Assembly (NCBI RefSeq): GCF_014192095.1
Contig: NZ_JACHXN010000004.1
Coordinates: 186,001-250,000 of the forward strand
Direction: 5' to 3'
Length of the DNA: 64,000 nt
Source of the DNA: Phyllobacterium trifolii
GTDB lineage: Bacteria > Pseudomonadota > Alphaproteobacteria > Rhizobiales > Rhizobiaceae
Positions 17,239 through 23,993 of the stretch are shown here, in pieces. Within the stretch, counting starts at the first letter, position 1. Each line of letters begins with the position of its first letter. The notes beneath the pieces were generated by a model that did no database searches, was not told where the DNA came from, and was given only the letters and a program-made list of their open reading frames with translations. Both the position numbers and the translations under genes were made by a program.

Positions 17239-17985
17239 TTATTCCGCCGCCTTTTGGCTGGCACCACGCGGCAGATTGTACATGCCGCGTGGAAGTCCCG
17301 ACAGAAACTCGACGACTTCGCCGCTGTCGATCACGTCGGCATACTTGGCGTTCATGTCGCACAGCGTCATCGCGTGGCTCGCCTCGGAACGCTCGAAGCA
17401 GCCGTCTTCGACCATCGTCACCCGCAAATTGTAGCTGAAGGCATCGACCACCGTCGCGCGCACGCAGCCACTGGTTGCGGTTCCAGCAACGATGACGCTG
17501 TCACACCCGAGCAGCGTCAAATAGCTGATGAGATTGGTACCATGGAAAGCGCTGGGCTTCTGCTTGTAGATGACGATATCGCTCGGTTCGGGCGCGATCT
17601 GCGGCATGATCTCGTTGCCTTCGCGGTTGCTGCCACCCGGTTTTTCGCCGCTGCGCTCATTCTTCCAGGCCCAACTGCCCGCGTCCCAATTGTCGGAGCG
17701 TCGCACTCCGGTTGTATAGATCACTGGCACTTCGCGGTCGCGGGCTGTTCCAATCAGGTTCTGCAGAACAGGCAGGGCATCCCAGGCGGCTTCGCCACCC
17801 GACTGGCGCCAGCGCTTGACAGATTCCAGCAGGGGCTCGCGCTTGTCGCCGCAAAACGCGTAGTTGACGTCGACGATCAGCAGTGCCGGTCGCTTGCCAA
17901 AGCCTGCCCGCGCGCCATATCCGGCAAGTTTGAACACTTCCTTGTCGCGCTCCGTCAGAAACTTGTCCCAAATTCGCTCTGCCAT
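17239..17985 (-). CDS. Isochorismatase-family amidohydrolase (N-carbamoylsarcosine amidase / maleamate hydrolase-like)
   Basis: 248 residues from the ATG with GGAGG upstream; the frame extends 50 codons further without support. Catalytic triad candidates: Asp39 in ALLIVDVNYAFCG, a Lys at 141-143 in IYKQKPSAFHGT, and Cys174 in GTATSGCVRATVVDA. Members hydrolyse C-N bonds of small amides. It is divergent from the ABC importer at 18219 across a 233 bp gap carrying an inverted repeat, which suggests shared control and a substrate connected with the importer. True isochorismate cleavage is unlikely here because no siderophore genes are near. Confidence 0.85.
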   Translation of the reverse strand: MAERIWDKFLTERDKEVFKLAGYGARAGFGKRPALLIVDVNYAFCGDKREPLLESVKRWRQSGGEAAWDALPVLQNLIGTARDREVPVIYTTGVRRSDNWDAGSWAWKNERSGEKPGGSNREGNEIMPQIAPEPSDIVIYKQKPSAFHGTNLISYLTLLGCDSVIVAGTATSGCVRATVVDAFSYNLRVTMVEDGCFERSEASHAMTLCDMNAKYADVIDSGEVVEFLSGLPRGMYNLPRGASQKAAE

Positions 17986-18121
17986 TGAATCTATCCTCCA
18001 TCCTCTGAAAATCACGGGAAAACCATGCCATGCCGTCGCCGATCGGATGAAAACACGCTTCGTGTACCCTCCTTCCGACAAAAAGATGCCTTGGCGACTT
18101 GACTTCTCCCACAAATTTGTT

Positions 18122-18138
18122 TGTATGGCAAACATACA
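18122..18138. promoter_or_regulatory. Inverted repeat in the amidase/ABC importer divergent promoter
   Basis: TGTATG, five bases, CATACA. It lies 81 bases before the binding-protein ATG and 137 before the amidase ATG. Symmetric TGTATG-type sites suit FCD-subfamily GntR regulators, and the locus encodes one at 28384. A related AATGTATG block occurs at 26495-26502 in the other divergent promoter of the locus. Assignment is inference. Confidence 0.45.
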
Positions 18139-18218
18139 TTATAACAGAATGACAAGAGAAATTAAGCTAACTGCATTTGCGTGAATGCCCGGCACGGGCG
18201 CCCTTGGAGGAGGAACTC

Positions 18219-19214
18219 ATGATTCACAAGTCTCTTAAAACCCGTTTTGCCTGCGCTTTCGCCGGCGTAATCCTTGCATCCACCGCAATGACTTCAATAG
18301 CCAGCGCTCAAGAGGCGTGGCGCCACGGCATTGTTGAAGCCAAAGGCGATTCCGGCTTCCTCTTTCAGGCCGCAGAAGGTGGCTTCGATGACAAGCACGG
18401 CATCAACATCGACATGGTGCAATTCACCGGCGGGCCAACCGCGCTGAAGGCGCTCATCGCCGGCGATCTCGATAGTTTCGAGGCGAGCCCCGTCATTGCG
18501 CTCTCTGCATTGCATCAGGGCGCTGACGTCAAGATCATTGGCTGCGACTGGCCAGGCATGACCTATACGGTCTTTTCCGGCAAGGACATCGCGAGCGCGG
18601 CTGATCTCAAAGGCAAGACGGTCGGCGTTTCTGCACCTGGCTCGCTTCCCGATATTTTCACCCGCCTCGCGCTTGAAGCATCCGGCCTTGCCAATACGGA
18701 TGTAACGTTTGCCAATGCCGGCGGCAGCGCCGATCGCGTCAAGGCAGTTGGCGGCGGCGTCGTTGCCGCTGCTGCCAGCTCAAGCGAATTCGCCGTCGAT
18801 GCAGACGCCTTGAACGTCAAGCCGCTTTTGAAGGGTGTCGAGGTTACACCACAATTCCTCAAGGTCTGCATCATGACCACAGGCAAGAAGATCGCCGAGC
18901 GCCGCGAAGCGATGACCAATTTCCTCGCCGCAGAGATGGAAGGCCTCGCTCATGCGATCGCCAACAAGGATGCGATGCTCGAGGTTGCACGCAAGGTCGG
19001 TCACCTGCCCGAGGACGACAAGACCGCCGAGTTCATCTACAATGAAGCTATCGAGTACAAGGCGATCAATGCGGATCTGGCCATCCCATTGGATAAGCTG
19101 CAGTGGGTTGACGATGAAATGGTCAAGCTCAAGTTCCTCGACGGCAATGCCGATACCAAGAAGTTCGTCGATGACAGCGTACGCACCGAGGCTCTCGCAC
19201 GCGTCAAGAAATAA
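18219..19214 (+). CDS. ABC transporter substrate-binding protein (SsuA/TauA/NMT1 type)
   Basis: 331 residues from the ATG at 18219, which has GGAGGAGGAACTC before it. Signal peptide with KTRFACAFAGVILASTAMTSIASAQ, cleavage near residue 30. The mature part has the family pattern GGFDDKHGINIDMVQF, GGPTALKALIAGDLD and LKGKTVGVSAPGSLPD. It delivers a small organic anion or aromatic to the importer in the periplasm. First gene of a three-gene importer operon (binding protein, ATPase, permease). Substrate unknown; the neighbourhood points to an aromatic or heteroaromatic acid rather than a sulphonate. Confidence 0.9.
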   Translation: MIHKSLKTRFACAFAGVILASTAMTSIASAQEAWRHGIVEAKGDSGFLFQAAEGGFDDKHGINIDMVQFTGGPTALKALIAGDLDSFEASPVIALSALHQGADVKIIGCDWPGMTYTVFSGKDIASAADLKGKTVGVSAPGSLPDIFTRLALEASGLANTDVTFANAGGSADRVKAVGGGVVAAAASSSEFAVDADALNVKPLLKGVEVTPQFLKVCIMTTGKKIAERREAMTNFLAAEMEGLAHAIANKDAMLEVARKVGHLPEDDKTAEFIYNEAIEYKAINADLAIPLDKLQWVDDEMVKLKFLDGNADTKKFVDDSVRTEALARVKK

Positions 19215-19226
19215 CTGGAAAAGAAC

Positions 19227-19988
19227 ATGGCCCATCTGGAAGTACAGAACATTACCAAGTCCTTTGGCACGCATCATGCCCTGGACGGTGTCTCCTTCAA
19301 TGTCGAAAAGGGTGACGTCGTTGCCCTGATTGGCCCGAGCGGATGCGGCAAGACAACCGCCCTGCGCATCATCATGGGCCTGGAGACAGCCACGTCAGGT
19401 CAGGTCAAAGTCGCAGGGCGTCCTGTCTCCGGCTGTGGCCACGACCGCGGCATGGTGTTCCAGCATGCCGAATTGCTGCCATGGCGCAATACGCTCAGCA
19501 ATATCGGCTATGGGCTGGAGATGAAGGGCATGAAGGAGCCTGAACTTTCCCGCACGGCGATGCACTATCTGGAACTGGTGGGCCTGACCCTGGCAAAGGA
19601 CAGACGCCCGCACCAGCTTTCCGGCGGTATGAAACAGCGCGTGGGTATTGCCCGCGCCCTGGCGATCGATCCGGAAGTCCTTCTCATGGACGAACCCTTC
19701 GGCGCGCTGGATTCGCAGACACGTGAGGGGCTGCACGGCGAATTGCTTTCCATCCATGCCAAGACCCAGAAGACCATCATTTTCGTGACCCATGATCTCG
19801 ACGAAGCGGTGATGCTCGCAGACCGCGTTGCGGTCATGCATGCTGGCAAGATAAGCCAGATCATTCCGATCGAACTGGAGCGCCCGCGCCTTGATATGCG
19901 CGCCATCCGCACTTCGGCGGAATATTCCAAGAAACGCACGCTGATCTGGGAAGCCCTGCACGATGCGGGCGTTTCGGCTGCAGCCTAA
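19227..19988 (+). CDS. ABC transporter ATP-binding protein (SsuB/TauB type)
   Basis: 253 residues, 12 bases after the binding-protein gene. Walker A GPSGCGKTTALR near residue 37, Q-loop VFQHAELLPW, signature LSGGMKQRVGIARAL, Walker B VLLMDEPFGALD and switch His in FVTHDLDEA. All motifs are intact. It energises uptake with the permease at 19998 and belongs to the nitrate/sulphonate/taurine importer family by the ELLPWRNTLSNIGYGLE segment. Confidence 0.95.
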   Translation: MAHLEVQNITKSFGTHHALDGVSFNVEKGDVVALIGPSGCGKTTALRIIMGLETATSGQVKVAGRPVSGCGHDRGMVFQHAELLPWRNTLSNIGYGLEMKGMKEPELSRTAMHYLELVGLTLAKDRRPHQLSGGMKQRVGIARALAIDPEVLLMDEPFGALDSQTREGLHGELLSIHAKTQKTIIFVTHDLDEAVMLADRVAVMHAGKISQIIPIELERPRLDMRAIRTSAEYSKKRTLIWEALHDAGVSAAA

Positions 19989-19997
19989 GGAAGAACG

Positions 19998-20834
19998 ATG
20001 ACGACAGACACAGAAATACAGGCGCCGGCCCGCGTGGAGCGCCGCGCAGGTCAGGCAAGCTGGACAAGCACTGTACCGGCATGGGTGATCACCACCATAT
20101 CGGTCGCCGTAGCGACTGGTCTTTGGGAGTTCTTCGGCCGCGACGTCAATCCGTTGCTTGGTACCTACCCGAGCGCCATCATCAAGGCATTCTTCTCGAT
20201 GCTGCAGACTGGCCGCCTGCAGGACGCGCTCATTCAGAGCAGCCAGCCATTCATCGTCGGTTATATCGTTGCCGCGATTGTCGGTATCCCGGTCGGGCTG
20301 TTGCTCGGCCGATACCGTATCCTCGAATCCGCCCTGGGCATCTATGTCACCGCTGGCTATGCCACCCCGCTGATTGCCCTCGTTCCCTTGCTGATCCTGT
20401 GGTTCGGTCTTGGCTTCATGGTCAAGGCCGTTGTGGTTTTTCTCCTCTCCTTCTTCCCGATCTGCATCAACACGTGGTTCGGTGTGAAGGCCGTGCCGAA
20501 AACCATGATCGAGGTCGGCACCGCCTTCTGCGCCTCGCAGACGGCCATCATGCGCGGCATCATCCTGCCGGCAACAATCCCCTACATCATGGCCGGTCTG
20601 CGTCTCGGTATCGGCAAGGCGGTCATCGGCATCGTCATCGCCGAGTTTCTCACAGCGATCTCTGGCCTCGGCGGTATCATCATCACCTCGGCGAATAGTT
20701 TCCGCACTGCCGAGATGTTCGTGCCCGTCATTCTGATCATGGTGCTCGCCGTGGCCTTGACCGCACTGGTTGGCTGGCTGGAAAAGTACGTTGCCCCATG
20801 GCAGAGCGAAATCACCGGTCACGACAGCGTCTGA
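19998..20834 (+). CDS. ABC transporter permease (SsuC/TauC type)
   Basis: 278 residues with about six membrane helices and the cytoplasmic coupling loop EVGTAFCASQTAIMRGIILPATIPYIMAGLRLGIGKAVIG, a variant of the EAA motif. Nine bases follow the ATPase gene. The soluble N-terminus (~30 residues) is hydrophilic. It completes the importer. A GC-rich hairpin follows 22 bases after the stop. Confidence 0.93.
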   Translation: MTTDTEIQAPARVERRAGQASWTSTVPAWVITTISVAVATGLWEFFGRDVNPLLGTYPSAIIKAFFSMLQTGRLQDALIQSSQPFIVGYIVAAIVGIPVGLLLGRYRILESALGIYVTAGYATPLIALVPLLILWFGLGFMVKAVVVFLLSFFPICINTWFGVKAVPKTMIEVGTAFCASQTAIMRGIILPATIPYIMAGLRLGIGKAVIGIVIAEFLTAISGLGGIIITSANSFRTAEMFVPVILIMVLAVALTALVGWLEKYVAPWQSEITGHDSV

Positions 20835-20855
20835 AACCGCCAGCATCAGTAAACA

Positions 20856-20886
20856 AACCGCCGTGGGCAACCGCGGCGGTTCTTGC
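20856..20886 (+). terminator. Probable terminator of the ABC importer operon
   Basis: AACCGCC (20856-20862) pairs with GGCGGTT (20875-20881); the loop of 12 could pair further. It is followed by CTTGCG, so the T tract is poor, but the position just past the permease stop fits an end of transcription. Confidence 0.6.
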
Positions 20887-20990
20887 GTCAAAATCCTATG
20901 TTCGTCAGATATGTCGATAGAATTTGATTTCGTCGACATATTGATGCAGCGTGTCGACCCAATCGACATGTCGAAATGATGCGTCGATAA

Positions 20991-21155
20991 ATGCGGGAAG
21001 CAGGAGTTGCCAAGAGGCAAACGGCCTCTACCTATCTGAAAGCACTCGTAGAAATAGATGTGCTTCGGGAAATCAAATCAGGACGCGAAAACCTTTTCAT
21101 CAATCCAGCAATGCTAGACCTCCTGTCCGAAGGCAGTGGATCGAACGGAGCATAG
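20991..21155 (+). pseudogene. C-terminal remnant of a Fic-family protein
   Basis: A 54-codon frame encodes EAGVAKRQTASTYLKALV, then DVLREIKSGRENLFINPAML, which is the winged-helix tail found at the end of long Fic/DOC-domain proteins (AMP transferases). No HPFxxGNGR catalytic motif or any earlier part is present upstream; the preceding 100 bases instead have repeated TCGACAT/ATGTCGA blocks. The frame has an ATG but no ribosome site. I read it as the leftover of a deleted gene. The 342 bp gap 20835-21176 otherwise holds only the terminator. Confidence 0.65.
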
Positions 21156-21176
21156 TTCCGGTAGCATGATCTATCA

Positions 21177-21992
21177 TTATTCGATCAAAGTGCCGCCGAG
21201 GTTTTCCACGGCACGGCGGGTCACGACCCCGACAAGATGCGCGCGGTAATCGGCAGGTGCGTGCATGTCGCCCATAAGATCGTTCTCATCTGGCAGCAAG
21301 CCTTTCACCGCATCCGGCTCGAACCGCGCCTGCAGCGCTTCCTCGGCTTCCATCCAGCGAAAGACGCCGGCGTTTCCGGCCCCCGTGATCGCCACATGGA
21401 TATTGCCGTCGCGATGACGGGCAACGAACGCAGCTGCCAGGGCATAACGTGACGCCGGATTGCGAAACTTGGCATACCCGGCAATCTCGGGCACCTTGAA
21501 CTCGATACGGACTAGAATTTCACCAGGCTCCAGCGCCGTAGTGTACAGCCCGGCGAAATATTCGGAAGCCGGGATGCTGCGCCGGTCCGTATGCAACGTC
21601 GCATCGAGCGCCAGCACGGCCGACGGGTAGTCCGCTGCCGGGTCATTATTGGCAACCGAGCCGCCGATCGTGCCGACGTGCCTGACCTGAACGTCACCGA
21701 TCGAACCGGCAAGACCGCAGAGCGACGGTATGAGCGATCTGATCTTTTCCGATGCGGCGACAGTCGCATGCGTGGTTGCGGCACCGATTATGATGCGATC
21801 GGGACCAACGGTAATCCCCGAAAGTTCGGGAATGCGACGGACATCGATCAGATGGGCAGGAGCCGCCAGCCTTCCCTTCATCGTGGGGATCAGCGTATGC
21901 CCGCCGGAGAGGTAAGCGGCTTCTTCGACTTCGGAGAAAAGACTGACTGCTTCCTGCAGCGTTCCTGGCTTATGATAGGTTGTTTCATACAT
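21177..21992 (-). CDS. Molybdenum hydroxylase FAD subunit (CoxM/CutM type)
   Basis: 271 residues. FAD-contact motifs AAYLSGGHTLIPTMK near residue 27 and TIGGSVANNDPAADYPSAVLAL near residue 108 are the two standard loops of the medium subunit in xanthine-oxidase-family enzymes. It passes electrons from the iron-sulphur subunit to its acceptor. Last gene of a five-gene leftward operon (large subunit, NMT1-like, CoxG-like, 2Fe-2S, FAD). The stop is convergent with the Fic remnant. Confidence 0.93.
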   Translation of the reverse strand: MYETTYHKPGTLQEAVSLFSEVEEAAYLSGGHTLIPTMKGRLAAPAHLIDVRRIPELSGITVGPDRIIIGAATTHATVAASEKIRSLIPSLCGLAGSIGDVQVRHVGTIGGSVANNDPAADYPSAVLALDATLHTDRRSIPASEYFAGLYTTALEPGEILVRIEFKVPEIAGYAKFRNPASRYALAAAFVARHRDGNIHVAITGAGNAGVFRWMEAEEALQARFEPDAVKGLLPDENDLMGDMHAPADYRAHLVGVVTRRAVENLGGTLIE

Positions 21993-22007
21993 AGGCGTTT
22001 GCCTTCT

Positions 22008-22499
22008 TCATTCCGCCGCGACGGCGTGCGCCGTGCGGTGCTTTTCAGCGGCGGAGAGCACCGCCTTGATGATGTTGTGATATCCAGTGCAGCGGCAAAG
22101 ATTGCCCTCGAGCTCGTGGCGAACCGTTGCTTCGTCGAGGACGCCGTCGTGACGCTCGATCATGTTGACCGATGCCATGATCATGCCGGGCGTGCAGAAA
22201 CCGCACTGCAATCCGTGATGCTCATGAAAGGCCGCCTGCACATCGTGCAGCTTTTCGCCATCGGCCAGACCTTCGACCGTGGAAACCGATGCGCCCTCGA
22301 TGGACGCCGCAAGTATCGTGCAGGATTTGACGGCCTTGCCATCGACGATGACCGTGCAGGCGCCGCACTGCGTCGTGTCGCAGCCGACATGTGTTCCGGT
22401 CAGGCCAAGATGATCGCGCAGGAACTGGACGAGCAACGTACGGTCTTCGACTTCCTTCGTGTGGAGTGTGCCGTTGACGGTGATGGCGACGTTGGACAT
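22008..22499 (-). CDS. Molybdenum hydroxylase 2Fe-2S subunit (CoxS type)
   Basis: 163 residues with both clusters: plant-ferredoxin type in [17 protein letters not shown] and a following Cys (KSC), and the second in [11 protein letters not shown] and [12 protein letters not shown]. It relays electrons between the molybdopterin and FAD subunits. No Tat signal; the complex is cytoplasmic. The gene lies between CoxG-like and FAD subunit genes with 15-17 base gaps. Confidence 0.95.
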   Translation of the reverse strand: MSNVAITVNGTLHTKEVEDRTLLVQFLRDHLGLTGTHVGCDTTQCGACTVIVDGKAVKSCTILAASIEGASVSTVEGLADGEKLHDVQAAFHEHHGLQCGFCTPGMIMASVNMIERHDGVLDEATVRHELEGNLCRCTGYHNIIKAVLSAAEKHRTAHAVAAE

Positions 22500-22516
22500 G
22501 GGTTGGATACCTCTGA

Positions 22517-23026
22517 CTATCTGGAGAACCAGCGGGCCTTGGGGCGTTCCGCTGGTGTTTCAATCGCTGCCGCCACAGCGTCAGCAGGTGCGGCGCGGGC
22601 CGCGAGGCTGGCGAAGAACTCGTCTGCGAGCTTTTTGGCCGTTGAATCGATGAGCCGGGAACCGAGCTGTGCCAGCTTGCCGCCAACCTGCGCCTTGGCG
22701 ACATAGGTCAGGACGGTTTCGCCATCGACATCGGCAAGGTTGACGTCGGCGCCGCCCTTGGCGAAACCGGCGATGCCGCCCTTGCCAGCTCCAGAGATGG
22801 TATAGCTCTCAGGCGCTACAACGTTGCTCAGGGTGACTTCACCTTCAAATGTCGCTTTGACCGGGCCGATCTTGGTGGTCACGCGGGCGGTAAACCCATC
22901 CTCCAGCGAGCCTTCAAGACTGTTGCAACCGGGGATACATTCGCGCAGCGCCTGCGGGTCATTGATCAGCGCCCAGACATGTTCACGCGGCGCAGCGATG
23001 CGATATTCGCCCTTGAGATCCATCAA
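22517..23026 (-). CDS. CoxG-like SRPBCC protein
   Basis: 169 residues of the carbon monoxide dehydrogenase subunit G (CoxG/DUF1857-like SRPBCC) family: LKGEYRIAAPREHVWALIND near the start, ECIPGCNSLEG, TRVTTKIGPVKATFEGEV-like strands, and an Ala-rich helical C-terminus. In CO oxidisers CoxG tethers the enzyme to the membrane; in relatives of other substrate range the role is less clear. It is embedded in the hydroxylase operon, 10 bases after the NMT1-like gene. Confidence 0.9.
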   Translation of the reverse strand: MMDLKGEYRIAAPREHVWALINDPQALRECIPGCNSLEGSLEDGFTARVTTKIGPVKATFEGEVTLSNVVAPESYTISGAGKGGIAGFAKGGADVNLADVDGETVLTYVAKAQVGGKLAQLGSRLIDSTAKKLADEFFASLAARAAPADAVAAAIETPAERPKARWFSR

Positions 23027-23036
23027 ACTTCTCCTC

Positions 23037-23978
23037 TCAGTTTGCGCCGGTCACGGCCTCGTAGTGCGACAGGTCCAGATATCTCGCCGGATCGGTCAGT
23101 GGTGCCCCGGCTATGCCGTAGCGCGAGCGCAATTCGAGCACGCGCTTCATGCCTTCCGGAATAATTTTCGCATCCGGTGTCAGGCCCGATTTTGCCGACA
23201 GCAGGCTGTTCATGACAGACTGCAACGCAGCGGGCTGGATTTCCGGCATCTTCGCCTGCAAAAGCTGTTCAGCCGCCTCGCGATTTGCCGGATCAAGCGT
23301 CCAGGCAAGGCCCTTCAGGTAACCGCGGATGAACGCGCGGATAGCGTCTGGATTTTCCGCTGCCCAGGCGCGCCGCGCCGTAACCACGCCGCCCTGATAG
23401 CTGTCGTAGATCCGGGTCGACACGTCGAGCACGTTGAAGCCCGAACGACGGGCAATGCTGGTGAATGGCTCGATGGTCAAGGTCGCAGCGTGCTCTCCGC
23501 CCTTCACCGATTGCCAACGCTGCGGCGTGGCTCCAACGGGCGCGTAAGTTGCATCGTCCCGCTTCAGTCCGCCATCTTCGAACATATCGAACAGCACAAA
23601 CGCAAACCCCGTCGAAAGTGCATCGAGCGCGACGGATTTGCCTTTGAGATCCGCATATTCCTTGATCTCGGGCGCCGTAACGATCGCAAGCTCGAGCTGT
23701 GTCCCGCCCATGAGCACGACATAGCCCGGATCGACCCCGGCGCCAGCAGCTCCCTGCCCCTCGCCATAAGCCACGACATTATCGAATGCGGTAAAGACGA
23801 TATCGAATTCACCCGCGGCAGTCCGCTGCGCCTGCTCGACCGAGCTCCCTGTCAAAGTCAGGTCGACCGACAGGTTCTCATCGGCGAAGAACCCCTGTTC
23901 CACCGCTGCGAATGTCGGCAGGTTAGGAGCGCCCGGAAAAGCGATGATGCGGATATTGGTCTTGGTTTCGGCAGTCAT
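23037..23978 (-). CDS. NMT1/THI5-like substrate-binding domain protein without signal peptide
   Basis: 313 residues of the periplasmic-binding-protein fold (NIRIIAFPGAPNLPTFAAVEQGFFADENLSVDL, GEFDIVFTAFDNV, LKGKSVALDALSTGF). Unlike the importer protein at 18219 it starts MTAETKTNIRI and has no signal peptide or lipobox, so it should stay in the cytoplasm. It lies between the large-subunit and CoxG-like genes of a molybdenum hydroxylase. It may hold the substrate or an intermediate for the enzyme, or act as a sensor. The start is well placed (GGAGG-like TAGGAGGATTTC upstream). Confidence 0.85.
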   Translation of the reverse strand: MTAETKTNIRIIAFPGAPNLPTFAAVEQGFFADENLSVDLTLTGSSVEQAQRTAAGEFDIVFTAFDNVVAYGEGQGAAGAGVDPGYVVLMGGTQLELAIVTAPEIKEYADLKGKSVALDALSTGFAFVLFDMFEDGGLKRDDATYAPVGATPQRWQSVKGGEHAATLTIEPFTSIARRSGFNVLDVSTRIYDSYQGGVVTARRAWAAENPDAIRAFIRGYLKGLAWTLDPANREAAEQLLQAKMPEIQPAALQSVMNSLLSAKSGLTPDAKIIPEGMKRVLELRSRYGIAGAPLTDPARYLDLSHYEAVTGAN

Positions 23979-23993
23979 TTGCGAGAAATCCTC

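Noticed and set aside
17239-17985. Isochorismatase of siderophore synthesis
   Set aside because: No ent/dhb genes; context and motif fit a C-N hydrolase better.
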